From Nematostella vectensis (taxonomy: Eukaryota > Cnidaria > Anthozoa > Actiniaria > Edwardsiidae), in assembly GCF_932526225.1 (NCBI RefSeq), contig NC_064035.1, positions 20,449,969 through 20,513,968 of the forward strand: a DNA stretch of 64,000 nt, written 5' to 3'. A program made the translations under genes and the position numbers. This document shows, one piece after another, positions 1 through 15,000 of this stretch; the first letter of the stretch is position 1, and each line of letters begins with the position of its first letter. The notes under the pieces are model-generated. The model worked only from the letters and a program-made list of their open reading frames with translations. It had not been told where the DNA came from and searched no databases.

Positions 1-3000
1 GACCATACATTAGCTGGGAACGCACTTGTAATACTATTGCAGTAAAAAACACTTATATACTGGCTAAGCCTTATTATGTCACTTTGACTCTGTACCCTGT
101 TCCATCCCTAGGTCTATGCGACCCTCCGTGTCAGAACTCTGGGACATGCAACAACGGGACATGTATTTGCACTAAGCAGTACACAGGAAAATCATGCGAA
201 CATGGTATTAATCTCGTTCTCTGTAAGATGATGATGATGATGATGTTTGTAACTTCTTTCAATGCTGTTTTTTTATCCCAGATATAATTTAAAATTGTTG
301 TAATGATGTTAATGATAGTTATGATAATGGTGATAATCTATACGCTCACTTCTATTCTATAACAGCAATTTGTGACATACCATGTGCGAATGGAGGCACA
401 TGCAACGATCCAGATCGCAACATTTGTACCTGCCCACCTGGATATTATGGATCTCGTTGTCAATTTGGTTAGTCTTTTTGGTTAGCTTCTTGCCTTGACA
501 GTACTTGAGATATAATTATTTTTTCTTGTGTTTAGCTTCTTGTGTTCCCTTCTGTCAAAACGGTGGAACCTGTTCCTCCCCGAACACGTGCAAGTGTCCG
601 TTCGCATATACTGGCAACCTCTGTCAAACACGTAAGTTCATTAAGTAAATTATGTAAGTAAGTAAATTATGCTTATAAATTATTTTTTGTAAGCAATGAC
701 AAATCAGTGGCTGAACGATACCCTTTCTCTCTCAGCGAAAGGTGCTTTCAACCCCGAGTACCGAGGTGTTGCTATGTTTAATAGCACTTCAATGGAGTTC
801 TACGAGCAGTGCTTCCCGGGATACTCTGGGACTAACTGCTCCATAGGTACGTACCACTCTTTTGAGCGTTGGAAAAAAAATCAAAGGAAAACATTATATG
901 CTTGACATCTTTTTCAACTTGAATTTTGAGGTCTCTTTTTTAAGATTTTATTTCAATCTTTAACGTAAAAGCGTAGAACCTTTGCCGGCCGTACATTTGG
1001 CCCCATAAACATCTAATCATATTAAGTGAACAGTCGCCCGCTTTACATTGTTCTGCTTGATAAGCCCGTCAGCGGTTCTTAATATGATAATGTAAGCTTG
1101 CGCTATTACCCTTAACAGGTTATATGTTGACAATAGTGGTCCCTTAACGTATTATGTATTTTACGCTTCCGCACATTACCAAGTCACAAAAAGCACTCAT
1201 TTCCATCGGCTATTTCAAGGGAGTAGCTGATCTCCTTTAAATTAAATATCGTCAATAAAGTATTATACTTTGATCGTGGTTGTTTTAAAGTTTTCTTACG
1301 AGGAGAACGTTAGTTTCAAATGAAAATAACGACAAAGGATTGGTTAATTAGCATGTTTTTAAGAAGTTTTTTTGTTCAAAATGGACACAGGTAACGCATC
1401 TCTATATTTCAGCTAAGGTGTGCGAGATGACCTCCCAGAAGGGAATCAGCAAGCAGATCGCCAAGCTGATCCTGGACACCGCCAAGGTGAATATCCACGC
1501 TCTAGACTGGAGTGGTAACAACGCCTCTGACCACACCTGCCTGGCCTACCTCAACTCTGTGGTCAATGAGTGCACCACGCGTACAACCCTACTCTCGCAG
1601 CACCAATGCGAGGAATACTGCTGTAAGTATTCTTAATATGTTACAACACTGGCGACCGTCATGACCCAAACATAAAAAACATATTTTGCCCATCCTTTTC
1701 TTGATTTTTAAAATTTCATTGATATTCCTGTACGACTAGAACCCTTCTATAACAGAAGATCGTCTGCTTTTGTTTTTAAAACTAGTGTTCTCCCTTTTTG
1801 TAAGCGTGTCTGATGATCGTTTTATTGTGCGCTAGTACCCACCCGTACTGTAAGCCCGTCTGATGACTTTATCGTGTCACTAGTACCCTTTCGTAGTGTA
1901 AGCTCATCTGATGACTTTTCCGTGTCACTATTACCCGCCCATAGTGTAGGCTCATCTGATGACTTTTTTTCGTGTCACTATTACCCGCCCATAGTATAAA
2001 CTCATCTGATGGCTTTATCGTGCCACTAGGAGCCGCCCATAGTGTTAACTCATCTGATGACTTTATCGTGTCACTATTACCCGCCCATAGTGTAAGCTCA
2101 TCTGATGACTTTTTCGTGTCACTAGTACCCGCCCATAGTGTAAGCTCATCTGATGACTTTATCGTGTCACTATTACCCGCCCATAGTGTAAACTCATCTG
2201 ATGACTTTATCGTGTCACTATTACCCGCCCATAGTGTAAACTCATCTGATGACTTTTTCGTGCCACTATTACCTGCCCGTACTGTAAGCTCATCTGATGA
2301 CTTTTTCGTGTCACTAGTACCCGCCCATAGTGTAAACTCATCTGATGACATTATCGTGTCACTATTACCCGCCCATAGTATAAGCTCGTCTGATGACTTT
2401 ATCGTGTCACTATTACCCGCCCATAGTGTAAGCTCATCTGATGACTTTTTCGTGTCACTAGTACCCGCCCATAGTGTAAGCTCATCTGATGACTTTATCG
2501 TGTCACTATTACCCGCCCATAGTGTAAACTCATCTGATGACTTTTTCGTGTCACTATAACCCGCCCGTAGTATAAACGCATCTGATGACTTTTTCGTGTC
2601 ACTATAACCCGCCCGTACTGTAAGCTCGTCTGATGGCTTTATCGTGTCACTAGTACCCGCCCGTACTGTAAGCTCGTCTGATGGCTTTATCGTGTCACTA
2701 GTACCCGCCCATAGTATAAACTCATCTGATGACTTTAAGCTCGTCTGATGGCTTTATCGTGTCACTAGTACCCGCCCGTACTGTAAGCTCATCTGATGGC
2801 TTTATCGTGTCACTAGTACCCGCCCATAGTATAAACTCATCTGATGACTTTAAGCTCGTCTGATGGCTTTTCCGTGTCACTAGTACCCGCCCGTACTGTA
2901 AGCACGTCTGATGACGTTTTCGTGTCACTAGTACCCGCCCATAGTGTAAGCTCATCTGATGACGTTTTCGTGTCACTAGTGCCCTCCCATACCGGAAGCG

Positions 3001-6000
3001 TCTGTCGCAGGATCTTCGATCCTGTCGCTATGGGATACAACAGCAGCATATACACATCACCGCGCTGGTACCACGACAACAGCGACATGACATGCAAGCC
3101 TTTCAGCTACTTGGGTTGTGCTGGCAACGGCAACAACTTCTTCTCACAAGCCGATTGTATTTCTCATTGTATAAGTAAGTCAATCCCGTGCACATTTCAT
3201 TTAACGGAAACACGGATAGTGCTGAATTTATGTATAGTCTTTCATTAATATATGTTGATTGTGTTTTTAACACATTTATGTATAGTCTTTCATTAATATA
3301 TGTTGATTGTGTTTTTAACACATTTATGTATAGTCTTTCATTAATATATGTTGATTGTGTTTTTAGCTCCGCCCACAACTCCAGCGCCTCAATTGCCAGT
3401 CATTCACCCTGCTTCTCCTGAAGGTGAGTCTCGGTTATCTCATTGTCAGTAATATATTTGTCATCCTATAGCTCGTAGATCATTTTCCAATGCATTATGA
3501 GTCAGCAGCAACTTATTTTAGGCCAACATTAATTTGGAGAAGGCTGGATCATGTTGTCTTCTAGAGAGAGAAAAAATAGAAATCGATACAACGGACTGTT
3601 TCTACCAAAAACAAAAGCCTACTGGAAAGCTGTGCTTCTCTTCATTGCTATTTTAACACAACCTCATTTGTGTGAATGTTTCATTCATGCAGGTTTTATT
3701 CTACTGCGAATCATCAAACAACAAAGACATGTTTTTGTGTAATTGCAGTACCCGGACTCTGCTATATCAGTGGTCGTGGCCACTTCACGACGTTCGACCA
3801 TCAGGAATACAGCTTTTACGGCACTTGTTCCTACAAGGCTTTGATTGACAACTCGAACGTTAAGCAGATATTCCAGGTGGTGCTGAACAATGACAAAAAC
3901 TGTGACATCAACGCACCATGCACCAAGTCTGTCGACGTCAATGTTGACGGCAAGAAAGTGCATCTTGGACAAGAAGTTGCGTCGCGTCACGGGTTTGTTA
4001 AAGTAGACGGAGTCACAGAGAACTTGCCATACACCAAGAGCTGGCCCAATATCCGGCAGGTGAGCGTAACTGTCAACAGTAACCGATAACGTAACTGTCA
4101 ATAGTAGCTGATAGCGTTTTGTGCCGGCTTTCTTGTTCAACAACAAAAGGGTACCTATTAACCCGTGAGCATATCTTAAGTATCAGAGCAACTAATACAG
4201 CACAAAGACATCTCTATATATGAAACATATGCTATGCGATATATCCTATGAGACCACAGTTTCGTAAAAACTATTTGTGGACGGAACGACTTTACTTGTA
4301 GACGAACTTGGCGATCTGTGCCTTGGCTTGTACTATCTAACTATAATGCCTACCAGTAAAAAAAAGGCTCCAAACAGCGTTCTGTATCTTGGTCTGTTCT
4401 ATCGGAAGAAAGTTGTTCTTTTATCATCTTGTTTACTAATCGTCTTCTCGGGTCAACAGGCTGGAAAGTACGTTATCGTTCGAACGTCTGACGAAGTTCT
4501 CATCTACTTTGACGGTTCTGAAGAGCTGATGATCAAAGTACCAGATTCCTACAAGACCGTCAACAGCTCTGACACCCGCCTAAAGGGTCTCTGCGGTAAT
4601 TACGACGGTAACAACACCAACGACTTCATCGGGCTTGACGGGACGACTTACACCAAGGACAACATCAACGACTTCGGTGTGTCCATGCTGGATGACCCCT
4701 TGTGTACAAATCCGCCTAAACCTCCATCGGGATGCTATTCCGAGGTTGCGGGCGACGTGTTTTCAGCAATGCAAAACGCCGAGAAAATGTGCAGTGTCAT
4801 CCAGTCAGACGCGTTTTCGGCCTGCCGCTCAAAGGTCGGTCTCTCAGGGGGCGTAAAATTTGAAAACATGCTTTTGAAGGGGGTTAATCTCCCTGTCCAT
4901 AATACAGCTTGGGCAGGTTAAAGCTGGCCATGCATCATGGGAGGGTTAAGCCGGCATTGCATCATGGGTAGGGTAAAGCTGGCCATGCAAGATGGGCAGG
5001 GTTAAGCCGGCAATGCATGATGGGTAGGGAAACGCTGCCCTTGCATCATGGGTAGGGTAAAACTGGCCATGCAAGATGGGCAGGTTTAAGCCGGCAATGC
5101 ATCATGGGTAGGGTAAAGCTGGCCATGCATCATGGGCAGAGTTAAGCCGGTATTGCATCATGGGTAGGATAAAGCTAGATTGCAACATGGTCAGGGATAA
5201 GCCGGCATTGCATCATGGGTAGGTTAAAGCTGTCATGCATCATGGGCAGGGTTAAGTCTGCATTGCATCATGGGTAGGGTAAAGCGGGTACGCAATATTG
5301 GCAGGGTTAAGCTGGCAGTGCATCATGGGCAGGGTAAAGCTGACAATATTTTATCGATATGGTTAAATGGATCATTGAGTGCGTTTTTTTTAATCTAACG
5401 GTTTGTTTCATTGTTCCAAGGTTGACTTTAGGGACTTCAAGGCTCAGTGTATCGCTGATGTGTGCGCGTGCAACTCGACCTCCAGGTCTGACTGCATGTG
5501 CAACGTCCTGTCCACCTACTCCAAAGCCTGCGCATGGAACCACAACATCACTCTGTCATGGAGAAGCCCAAGCTTATGCCGTAAGTACTCAATATTGACG
5601 CCGCATGCACTCAGTATTGACGCCGAATGTACTCAGTATTGACGTCGCATGTACTCAACATCGACGCCGAATGTACTCAGTATTGACGCCGCATGCACTC
5701 AGTATTGACGCCTTAAGTACTTAGTAATTAACCCTTATGTACTCAGTATTGATGCCATGGGTACACTAGAAAAGCGATTAGAGGCCGGGCGATTTCGCTG
5801 CCAACATTTTGCGAATTTTTAAGTGTCAAACTAAACAATGTGATTCCCTTACTGTTTGCTTATGTCTGTATTTTTTATTTGTTTAGCTGTGACTTGCCCT
5901 AGCGGCATGGAACACAGTGAGTGCAATTCTGCTTGCCCACGTGATTGCAGCAACATGAACTCGGACCCTAACGCGTGTAATTCCAAATGCGTGGATGGAT

Positions 6001-9000
6001 GTTTCTGTCCGGAGGGCAAGATACAGGATCGCGGCAAATGCGTGGACCCAGGGCAATGTTCCTGCTACCATTCAGGGATCCCATACGCTCACGGAGCTAT
6101 CCGCAAGACGGAATGCAGCTCTTGGTAAGAGCTGAAGCGACTGGCTCACGAGTTTGTAATGACTGCTACACGAGTTTCTAACGACTGCCATTCCAGTTCC
6201 TGACGACTGTTATACGAGTTTTTAATGACTGCTACACGAGTATCTATTGACCGCTACACGGGTTTCTAACGACTGCCATACCAGTTACTGACTACTTCTA
6301 TACGAGTTTTTACGACTGCTACACGAATTTCTATTGACTGCTTCACGAGTTTGTAACAACTGCAAGCCCAAGAAAAAAAGGTTACAACATCAAGGGTCAA
6401 GGGTTTTACCCTGCCTAACTCATTGCAACGTTGTTTTGTACATCATGAACATTTATAATACAATCCCTTTTGAATGATGTTTTCTAAAAGGATTTGAAGT
6501 AACAGTTAGTTTCTCACTGTGTAGCGTCTTGGAAAGTGTCTTGCATCAAGGTAATCGTATTCCAAAGCAACACCTCTGGCCATTATTCTTAGACCACAAA
6601 CGGTCAATTGTAAGGACAATAACAATTACATTTCTGATTACTTTTACGGTTTAGCTGCTGGTTACTTTCTACTTTAACATTTTTTTTACTGTTTTACAGC
6701 CTGTGTAACGGGGGTATGTGGAATTGTACCGACACACCCTGTTCTGGTGAGTAGACACTTTTTCCCTTTTGTTATTCATCTCCGTACTTGTTTTTCTTTT
6801 CGTTGTGTAAATATCTTGCGACTTCCTCTTTTCCAGGCACTTGTACAATGGTCGGCAACTCCCACTTCACCACCTTCGACAGCAGGTCTTACAGTATGCA
6901 CGGCCAGTGTGACTATGTCCTTTCTGAGCACTGTCACTTCTCCAACGACACCACCAAGCAGTTCACTATCCATATCAAGATCTCAAGCGATGGCAGTCGT
7001 CAACTGATTGTCAGCCTTGCTGGGGCCACGCCTGTTACCCTGGGTGGGGTAGAAGGTTCTCCCACTGTACTGAACTCCAATGGCAAAGCCACGTCTCACA
7101 TCCTGAGTGTCGAGCATATCGGTGTCCAGAACGTCCTTGTGCACGCTTACGCCGGCCTGACAATCCTTTGGACGGGTTATAATGCTTACATCACGGTCGG
7201 CCCTGACTTTAAAAGCCAGACTTGTGGTCTTTGTGGCACGTTCAACCAGAACGATGCGGACGACTTTCACACAAGAGATGGGGACAACGAAGCGGATGCG
7301 TACGCATTCGCCCAAGAGTGGCAAGTGGTCAGCAGTGTGGCAGCGTCCAACTGCCATCGCAGTAACTGGAACCAGCTAGACCAGCCATGCAGCACGTACT
7401 CCAGCAACGAGGGCTACGCAAAGTCGGGTTGCAATGCCATTATTGACCTTAACGGTCCGTTTAAGGCATGCCATCGCTATGTGCCCCCGCAAGATATGTA
7501 CCAGAAGTGCGTCAAAGACGGATGCATGTGCAAGGACTGCCTTTGCTCGGTTGCTGCAGCCTACGCTAAAGCTTGTGCCGACAAAGGCATTGTGATTGAT
7601 GGCTGGCGAGACACCATTTCTGTTTGCAAACCCAGTGAGTAGAAAATAAATCCTTTTTTCAGGCAACGACTTTATCTTTACTCCCCAACATGCAAGATTC
7701 TTTAAATTAAAATTAAAATAGCTTGCAAATTTATATTTTAGGGTTCAGTTTTATCTACTCATTAATCGCGTTCCTACTATTTGACAGAATTTGTGTGCCC
7801 TGCTGGAACTGTACTAAAGCAATGTAACAGAGACCCATTAACAAGGAAACTTCGTTGCCCGTCCACGTGTGATGACCTCGCTAATGTGACCGACACATGT
7901 CCCAGGTAAACCACAAAACTTAATGGCTTTATCTGAACTCCCTATTTAAAAAAAGCTTACCTTACACACATCAAATAGCTTTTGATCCTAAACAATAATA
8001 TGCTTCTAAGAAAAATATTGACCAGTCTTAGCAATAGACATTAGACGTTTTCACACTATATGATTCGCATACTTACTATGAACAATCTCCAAGCCTCAAA
8101 ATATTTCTGGGTATTAGCTATATTGACACATTGGCGTCACCAGGCTAAGCTTCGCAAATAAGAGGTTTAAAATGGGCCTTGATAAGATCTAATACGGAGT
8201 TCCCGTTTTTCACCGCACTTTAATATTGGGTGTCTTAAAAGAACCGCTGGCCCACGGTATCATCTTTATTGACCGTACTTACACACTCGTGATTGTAAAC
8301 TGTTCAGTTAAAGTCAGACACGGAAAAAGACTAAAAACATATTTCACTTTACTTCACGTTACTTATGCATTGTTTGGTGTCTTTTAGTCGAAGGTGCGTC
8401 GAGGGGTGCTACTGTGAGAAGGAAGGAGAACTGATGAACAACGAACACAAGTGTGTCGACAAGACGCAGTGTCCATGTTACTTTGGCGACACCATGTACA
8501 AATACGGCGAGATTCGCAAAGATCGATGCAACAACTGCACTTGCAAAGGCGGAGTCTTTGATTGTACCAATGTTGACTGCGAGGGTGAGTGGCCAGAATA
8601 TGGACGTTATGTTTGCGTACGTCATTCTACTTGGACCAGATATAAGTAATATTACAGAGGCAGAGACAAGATTTAAGCTTTTCTTGCCGTATCTTTTATA
8701 TTCCACTTAGAGTAGAAAGACCGCCCTGTGCTCTTTATCATTTTTAGGGGGGGATATTTCGTGAGTAGTCTGACGATAAATAGCAAATTTTTAAAAGTTC
8801 CCATGTCCCAAAAGCCCATCCTTACATGGTATCACGAAAACAAACATCCCCTATATTCTGTGTCTTTGGCCTTGATCACATTCTACCTGCTCTCGCGTAA
8901 TTTCAATTAAAGCAATTCCAGCTGCAAGAATCAGATCAGATTCCCAAATGTATTTTTTTAACTTGTTGCCTCCAGCGATGTGCTTAACAAGGGGTCTTGT

Positions 9001-12000
9001 CTATTCGGACTGCGGTATTACATGTGAAAACCTTCACCCCATCAATGGCGGGGAGAGGCCGTGCGTTTCGGGATGCTACTGTCCGGATGGACTTATAATG
9101 CACGACAATGGAACGTGTGTCCAAAGCATGCAATGCCAATGTAAACACAACAACAAATACTACGACGCTGGAGCCATTTCACCTACCGACTGTTCAAGGT
9201 AAGGGTTCGTGCACATAGGGTTTTCGTGCCAAAAATTTGGATGAATAATATGTTGGCTAGAGTAAGGTCTGAGACCGAATCATCGCCACTAGAAGATGTC
9301 ATTTATTTCCTTTTATGAATATTTACAGAATACAGATAGTAGTTGCCGAGGTCAACCGGTTAAATAGTGACGCTTAGATTGCATTGATTGTGTCACATTT
9401 ACGAAGTTGAAAATGGGAATGTCTAGCATAACGCTATCACAGTTTAAACTTTATTTCTAAGGTCATCATCACCTCTATGACAAACTTCTCTGTAAAGCGA
9501 ATAGGCATTAACACTCTCTGACTTCTATTTGTCCAGGAAGTGCCGAGGTGATCGTTACTGGGAGCAACTAGCTGGCATCCAAGCCCAGCCAGAGTACGAG
9601 TGCTCGGCGTTCGGTAAAGGCCATTACCGCACCTTCGATGGAATGCTTTATAACTTTGAAAGTGAAGGCTGCGGGTAAGTGCGATCCTAAGTCGTGTCGC
9701 TTTTATTATTGACTCAATTTGAGATCACTAATATAATTCAATGCCACCAGCATATTTCTCCTCACCCCATTACATTGCTCACTACTTTCCATTAACCATC
9801 TTCCCATCTAGCCTTCTTCCACATATTGTTATCGTTATCTCTCGTTCCCTCTCCTTAGCTTTGTCTTGCCTAAACTTTGCTTCAATCACTCCAATTTTAT
9901 TTTAATCTTTGATTGTTTTGGGATCTCTCTTCCTTGCCTATCCTAACCTTGCCTTACCACCTAAAGGTCCCAAGCAATCAAAACATGTCACGAAGTTCAT
10001 GTCACTTTTTACCTTCCAACGCCCCCTTGCTCCTTTATTCTATTTGCCGTTGTTTCGCATATTTACGATCTTCTTCATAGGTACACCTTCATGGAACACG
10101 AGGATGTCAAGGTTGTTGTCAAGAACATGAAGTGCGTCAACTCGTTCGAGCTTCAAATGTGCAAAGAGGTCACCATAACTCTGGTGAAGGAGAACGTGGA
10201 AGTTGTGATGATGCAAAAGTCATTTACGCTCAAACGCAATGGAATTGATACTGCATACAATCCCGGGTCGTACCCACCGCCCTGCAAGCCATTCCTCAAC
10301 ACTTACATGAACACACTTGAGATATTCCAAGTTGGTCTGTTCATGATCGTCCGAATTGTCGACAGGGTCAACCCGAATCACATCAAGTTTGAGGTAAGCA
10401 TGCAGAGAAGTATTTATGTGTAGTGTAGGTAAACCAGGTATTCAAGATGTCAGCTTTGTCTTAGTTGCTAGTGGCGCCTTTAGATGGGTGACGGCGAAAC
10501 AAAAAAAAAGCAACATTCCTTGTGTGAAATATCTGTATCAACTTGATAATTTTAATCCTTTTATTTTATTTTTCTCTCTCGAAATTTTAGATTAGATTTG
10601 ATCAGGGTACTCGAGTGTACGTCATGGCTAATACTGATTACAAGGGTACCGTGCAAGGTCTCTGTGGTAATTTTGATGGCAAGGACTCCAACGACAAACG
10701 CACATCTACCGGAAGCATTGCCACGTCCATCCCAGAGTTTGCCGATTCCTGGAGGGTGGGTAGCGCTTGTCTGGATACCAAAACCGTTTCGCCTTGCGTT
10801 CTCTACCCCGACAGAAAACCATGGGCCGACAAAGGTAATTCACCCTAACATTATAGTTAAATTCAAATTTTACCAAATGACTGAACGCGCTGTTTGAATT
10901 TATTACAGGTTGTGAGGAAATTCGAGCAAACCCGAACTTTACCATCTGTCATGACGCGGTCAACCCTGCCCCCTACATCGAGGCGTGTAAATACGAGACG
11001 TGTATGAGTCACATGGGCGGAGACTGTGGGGCCTTTTGCTCCGCCATCGCCGCTTACGTCAGGGCCTGTAACCGTTATGGTATTTCCATCCTGTGGAGAC
11101 GAGAAGGATTCTGTGGTAAGAAAATAAACATGCCAATGAATAAGTCATTTGATATTAGTTCGCTGTGCCTTTTGTCTGAAACAAGGTTTTTTTCCAGAAC
11201 TTCCTTGCTGCCGTCCTTGTGCGAATAGCGGAGGATACATAGCAGATAACAAACTTCCGTATTCCTGCTTACAAAAGCCTAAGAACTGTGATGAAGTAGG
11301 AAATCGGTGTTGTAGGGGAGCCAGGGTTGAAGGTTGTTCATGTCCCCCGAATGAGTTCTTTAACGGAATTAAGTGCGTCCCTCTCAACGAGACATGTAAT
11401 GACACCTGTGCATCGAGTATTTACATTCCAAGCTCTACGCCTACAACAAGTATCCCAACAACAACAAGCGTCCCAACCACAAAAATATCTACACCAACAA
11501 CATCTGTTTCCACACCAACAACCAAGGTCTCTACCCCAACGACAACATCGGTGTCAACACCAACAACCAAGGTGTCAACACCAACAACCAAGGTGTCTAC
11601 ACCGGTAACAACATCTGTGTCAACACCAACAACCAAGGTGTCTACACCAGTAACTACATCTGTGTCAACACCAACAACCAAGGTCTCCACACCAACAACC
11701 AAGTTGTCTACACCAGTAACAACATCTGTGTCAACACCAACAACCAAGGTGTCAACACCAACAACCAAGGTTTCGACACCAGTCACGACATCTGTGTCCA
11801 CACCAACAACCAAAGTCTCTACACCAACAACCAAGGTGTCTACACCAGTGACAACATCTGTATCTACACCAACAACCAAGGTTTCCACACCAACGACCAA
11901 GGTGTCCACACCAGTGACAACGTCCGTGTCCACACCAACAACCAAGGTTTCGACACCAGTCACGACAACTATGTCCACACCAACAACCAAGGTGTCCACA

Positions 12001-15000
12001 CCAACAACTAAGGTTTCGACACCAGTCACGACATCTGTGTCCACACCAACAACCAAGGTGTCAACACCAACAACCAAGGTTTCGACACCAGTCACGACAT
12101 CTGTGTCCACACCAACAACCAAGGTGTCCACACCAACAACAAAGGTGTCCACACCAACAACCAAAGTGTCTACCCCAACAACCAAGGTCTCTACACCAGT
12201 CACAACATCTGTATCTACACCAACGACCAAGGTGTCCACACCAACAACCAAAGCTTCGACACCAGTGACAACATCTGTGTCCACACCAACCACCAAGGTC
12301 TCTACCCCAGTTACAACATCTGTGTCCACACCAACAACCAAAGTGTCTACCCCAACAACCAAGGTCTCTACACCAGTCACAACATCTGTATCAACACCAA
12401 CAACTAAGGTGTCTACACCAACAACCAAGGTGTCAACACCAACAACCAAGGTTTCGACACCAGTCACGACATCTGTGTCCACACCAACAACCAAGGTGTC
12501 TACACCAGTGACAACATCTGTATCTACACCAACAACCAAGGTGTCCACACCAACGACCAAGGTGTCCACACCAGTGACAACGTCCGTGTCCACACCAACA
12601 ACCAAGGTTTCGACACCAGTCACGACAACTGTGTCCACACCAACAACCAAGGTGTCCACACCAACAACTAAGGTTTCGACACCAGTCACGACATCTGTGT
12701 CCACACCAACAACCAAGGTGTCAACACCAACAACCAAGGTTTCGACACCAGTCACGACATCTGTGTCCACACCAACAACCAAGGTGTCCACACCAACAAC
12801 AAAGGTGTCCACACCAACAACCAAAGTGTCTACCCCAACAACCAAGGTGTCAACACCAACAACCAAAGCTTCGACACCAGTGACAACATCTGTGTCCACA
12901 CCAACCACCAAGGTCTCTACCCCAGTTACAACATCTGTGTCCACACCAACAACCAAAGTGTCTACCCCAACAACCAAGGTCTCTACACCAGTCACAACAT
13001 CTGTATCAACACCAACAACTAAGGTGTCTACACCAACAACAAAGGTTTCCACACCGGTGACAACATCTGTGTCCACACCAACAACCAAAGTGTCCACACC
13101 AACAACCAAGGTCTCTACCCCAGTTACAACATCTGTGTCCACACCAACCACCAAGGTGTCTACACCAGTGACAACATCTGTATCTACACCAACAACCAAG
13201 GTGTCAACACCAACAACAAGAGTGTCCACACCAGTAACAACATCTGTGTCAACACCAACAACCAAGGTGTCAACACCAACAACCAAGGTTTCAACGCCAA
13301 CAACCAAAGTGTCCACACCAGTCACAACATCTGTGTCAACACCAACAACCAAGGTGTCTACACCAGTGACAACATCTGTGTCCACACCAACAACTAAGGT
13401 TTCAACACCAACAACCAAGATTTCGACACCAGTGACAACATCTGTGTCCACACCAACAACCAAGGTCTCCACACCAACAACCAAGGTGTCCACACCAACA
13501 ACCAAGGTTTCGACACCAGTAACAACATCTGTGTCCACACCAACTACCAAAGTGTCCACACCAACAACCAAGGTTTCCACATCCTCATCGTGAGTATTTT
13601 AACTGGAGCAATTTGATTTAGAAAAAAACAAAAAATTGTTACAAGTGTCATATTTTACAGACACTACATATTAGATTATTTTATCGAATTGTTTGTCTGA
13701 CTTGAAACAGGTTGGGCGTTTTGTTACATAAACGCAAAATTCTTAAGATACGAATTGTTACATCCGTTTTTTTTACACGTGCTTTCCCTAAGATCATACT
13801 CCACTGACAAAGTGACCTATTGGTCACTAAAACTCCATTTGCTATGCAAACGGAAAGCGTTACAATTGGGTCTCCTCTCGACGGAGAATGTGAACCAAAA
13901 TATATCTCACATCTGTATTTTGTAAAGAGTTCGAGTGATTCGGAAGCTGTAAGTGGTTGTTTATATATAATTGCATTAGAACTCGCATCAATGAACATAT
14001 AAAGGATACTTAGTATATATAACTTGGTTACTTTTACAATTATCGTTCTTTCAATTGGGTGGCTTATTTTCAAGTAAATTAACCTTCCTTTGAAGAACTT
14101 TTGACGGTACCACTCTTAACAAGTGCACTTGGGAAACAAAAACAAACAAAAAATACACTAGGCAATATTTAATAATAAGTAACCTGGTTTCTTACTGTGT
14201 TTACGAAGGCAAGGTAAGATTAAGCAAAGATAAGATAAAATAAGATAAGGTGAGGTGAGGTGAGTTGTGATGCGATGGTGTAATGTAATACAACGTAATT
14301 TAATGTAATCTAATGTAATACATTTTCAGCGTAACGAAATCTTCATTTGTACACGTCAGTCAACCATCCATTCAAGAATCATTTTCTACATTCATCCCCT
14401 CATCTCTAAGAACCAGCATTCTACTCACCACGACTTCAAGGTCGATTGGCTGGCCAAGGTATAAACTCTTTTAGGAGAGATATAACTGTTAAATGTGATT
14501 CGAGTGTGAAACTAGAGGGCTAAAACGTTTTGAAATAACACGACAAAAACAAATACATCCATCTTTGTTAAATGACCGTTGATCTGTCAGATAAATGGAA
14601 GGTTGTAGTCAGTCTTAAGTTTCTAGGTTTTCTATTGCACTATTAGTACCCATTACTATGTATGAATGTACCACAATTAAAGATTTAAGATTTATTGTTA
14701 ATTTATAATATCACAACATAGTGAAGTGGTTTTTATTAAAATAGTTTTATCTGCAAGCTTAGAATTACTGGATTACGTTTAGACTAATTGTAGTAGGCTT
14801 CTACAGAATATTTTTTTCTGTCCTTCATTTTTAATAAACTAAAGCTAAATCTAGTATTATGCATGGGCCAAGTCTAATGAAACTTGCTGTCGTTGCTTTT
14901 ATGTAGTACATCCATACGGCTCATGTCCATAAGAAATAGCACTATCACTCGATCCTTATTAATGAATTAAACAATAGTGTGGTTTTCAAAAAGCCGTGAA

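Noticed and set aside
1869-3097. Open frames of 84-195 codons on both strands in the 48-bp array
   Set aside because: They result from a repeat period divisible by 3. The stretch is an intron between two phase-matched exons.
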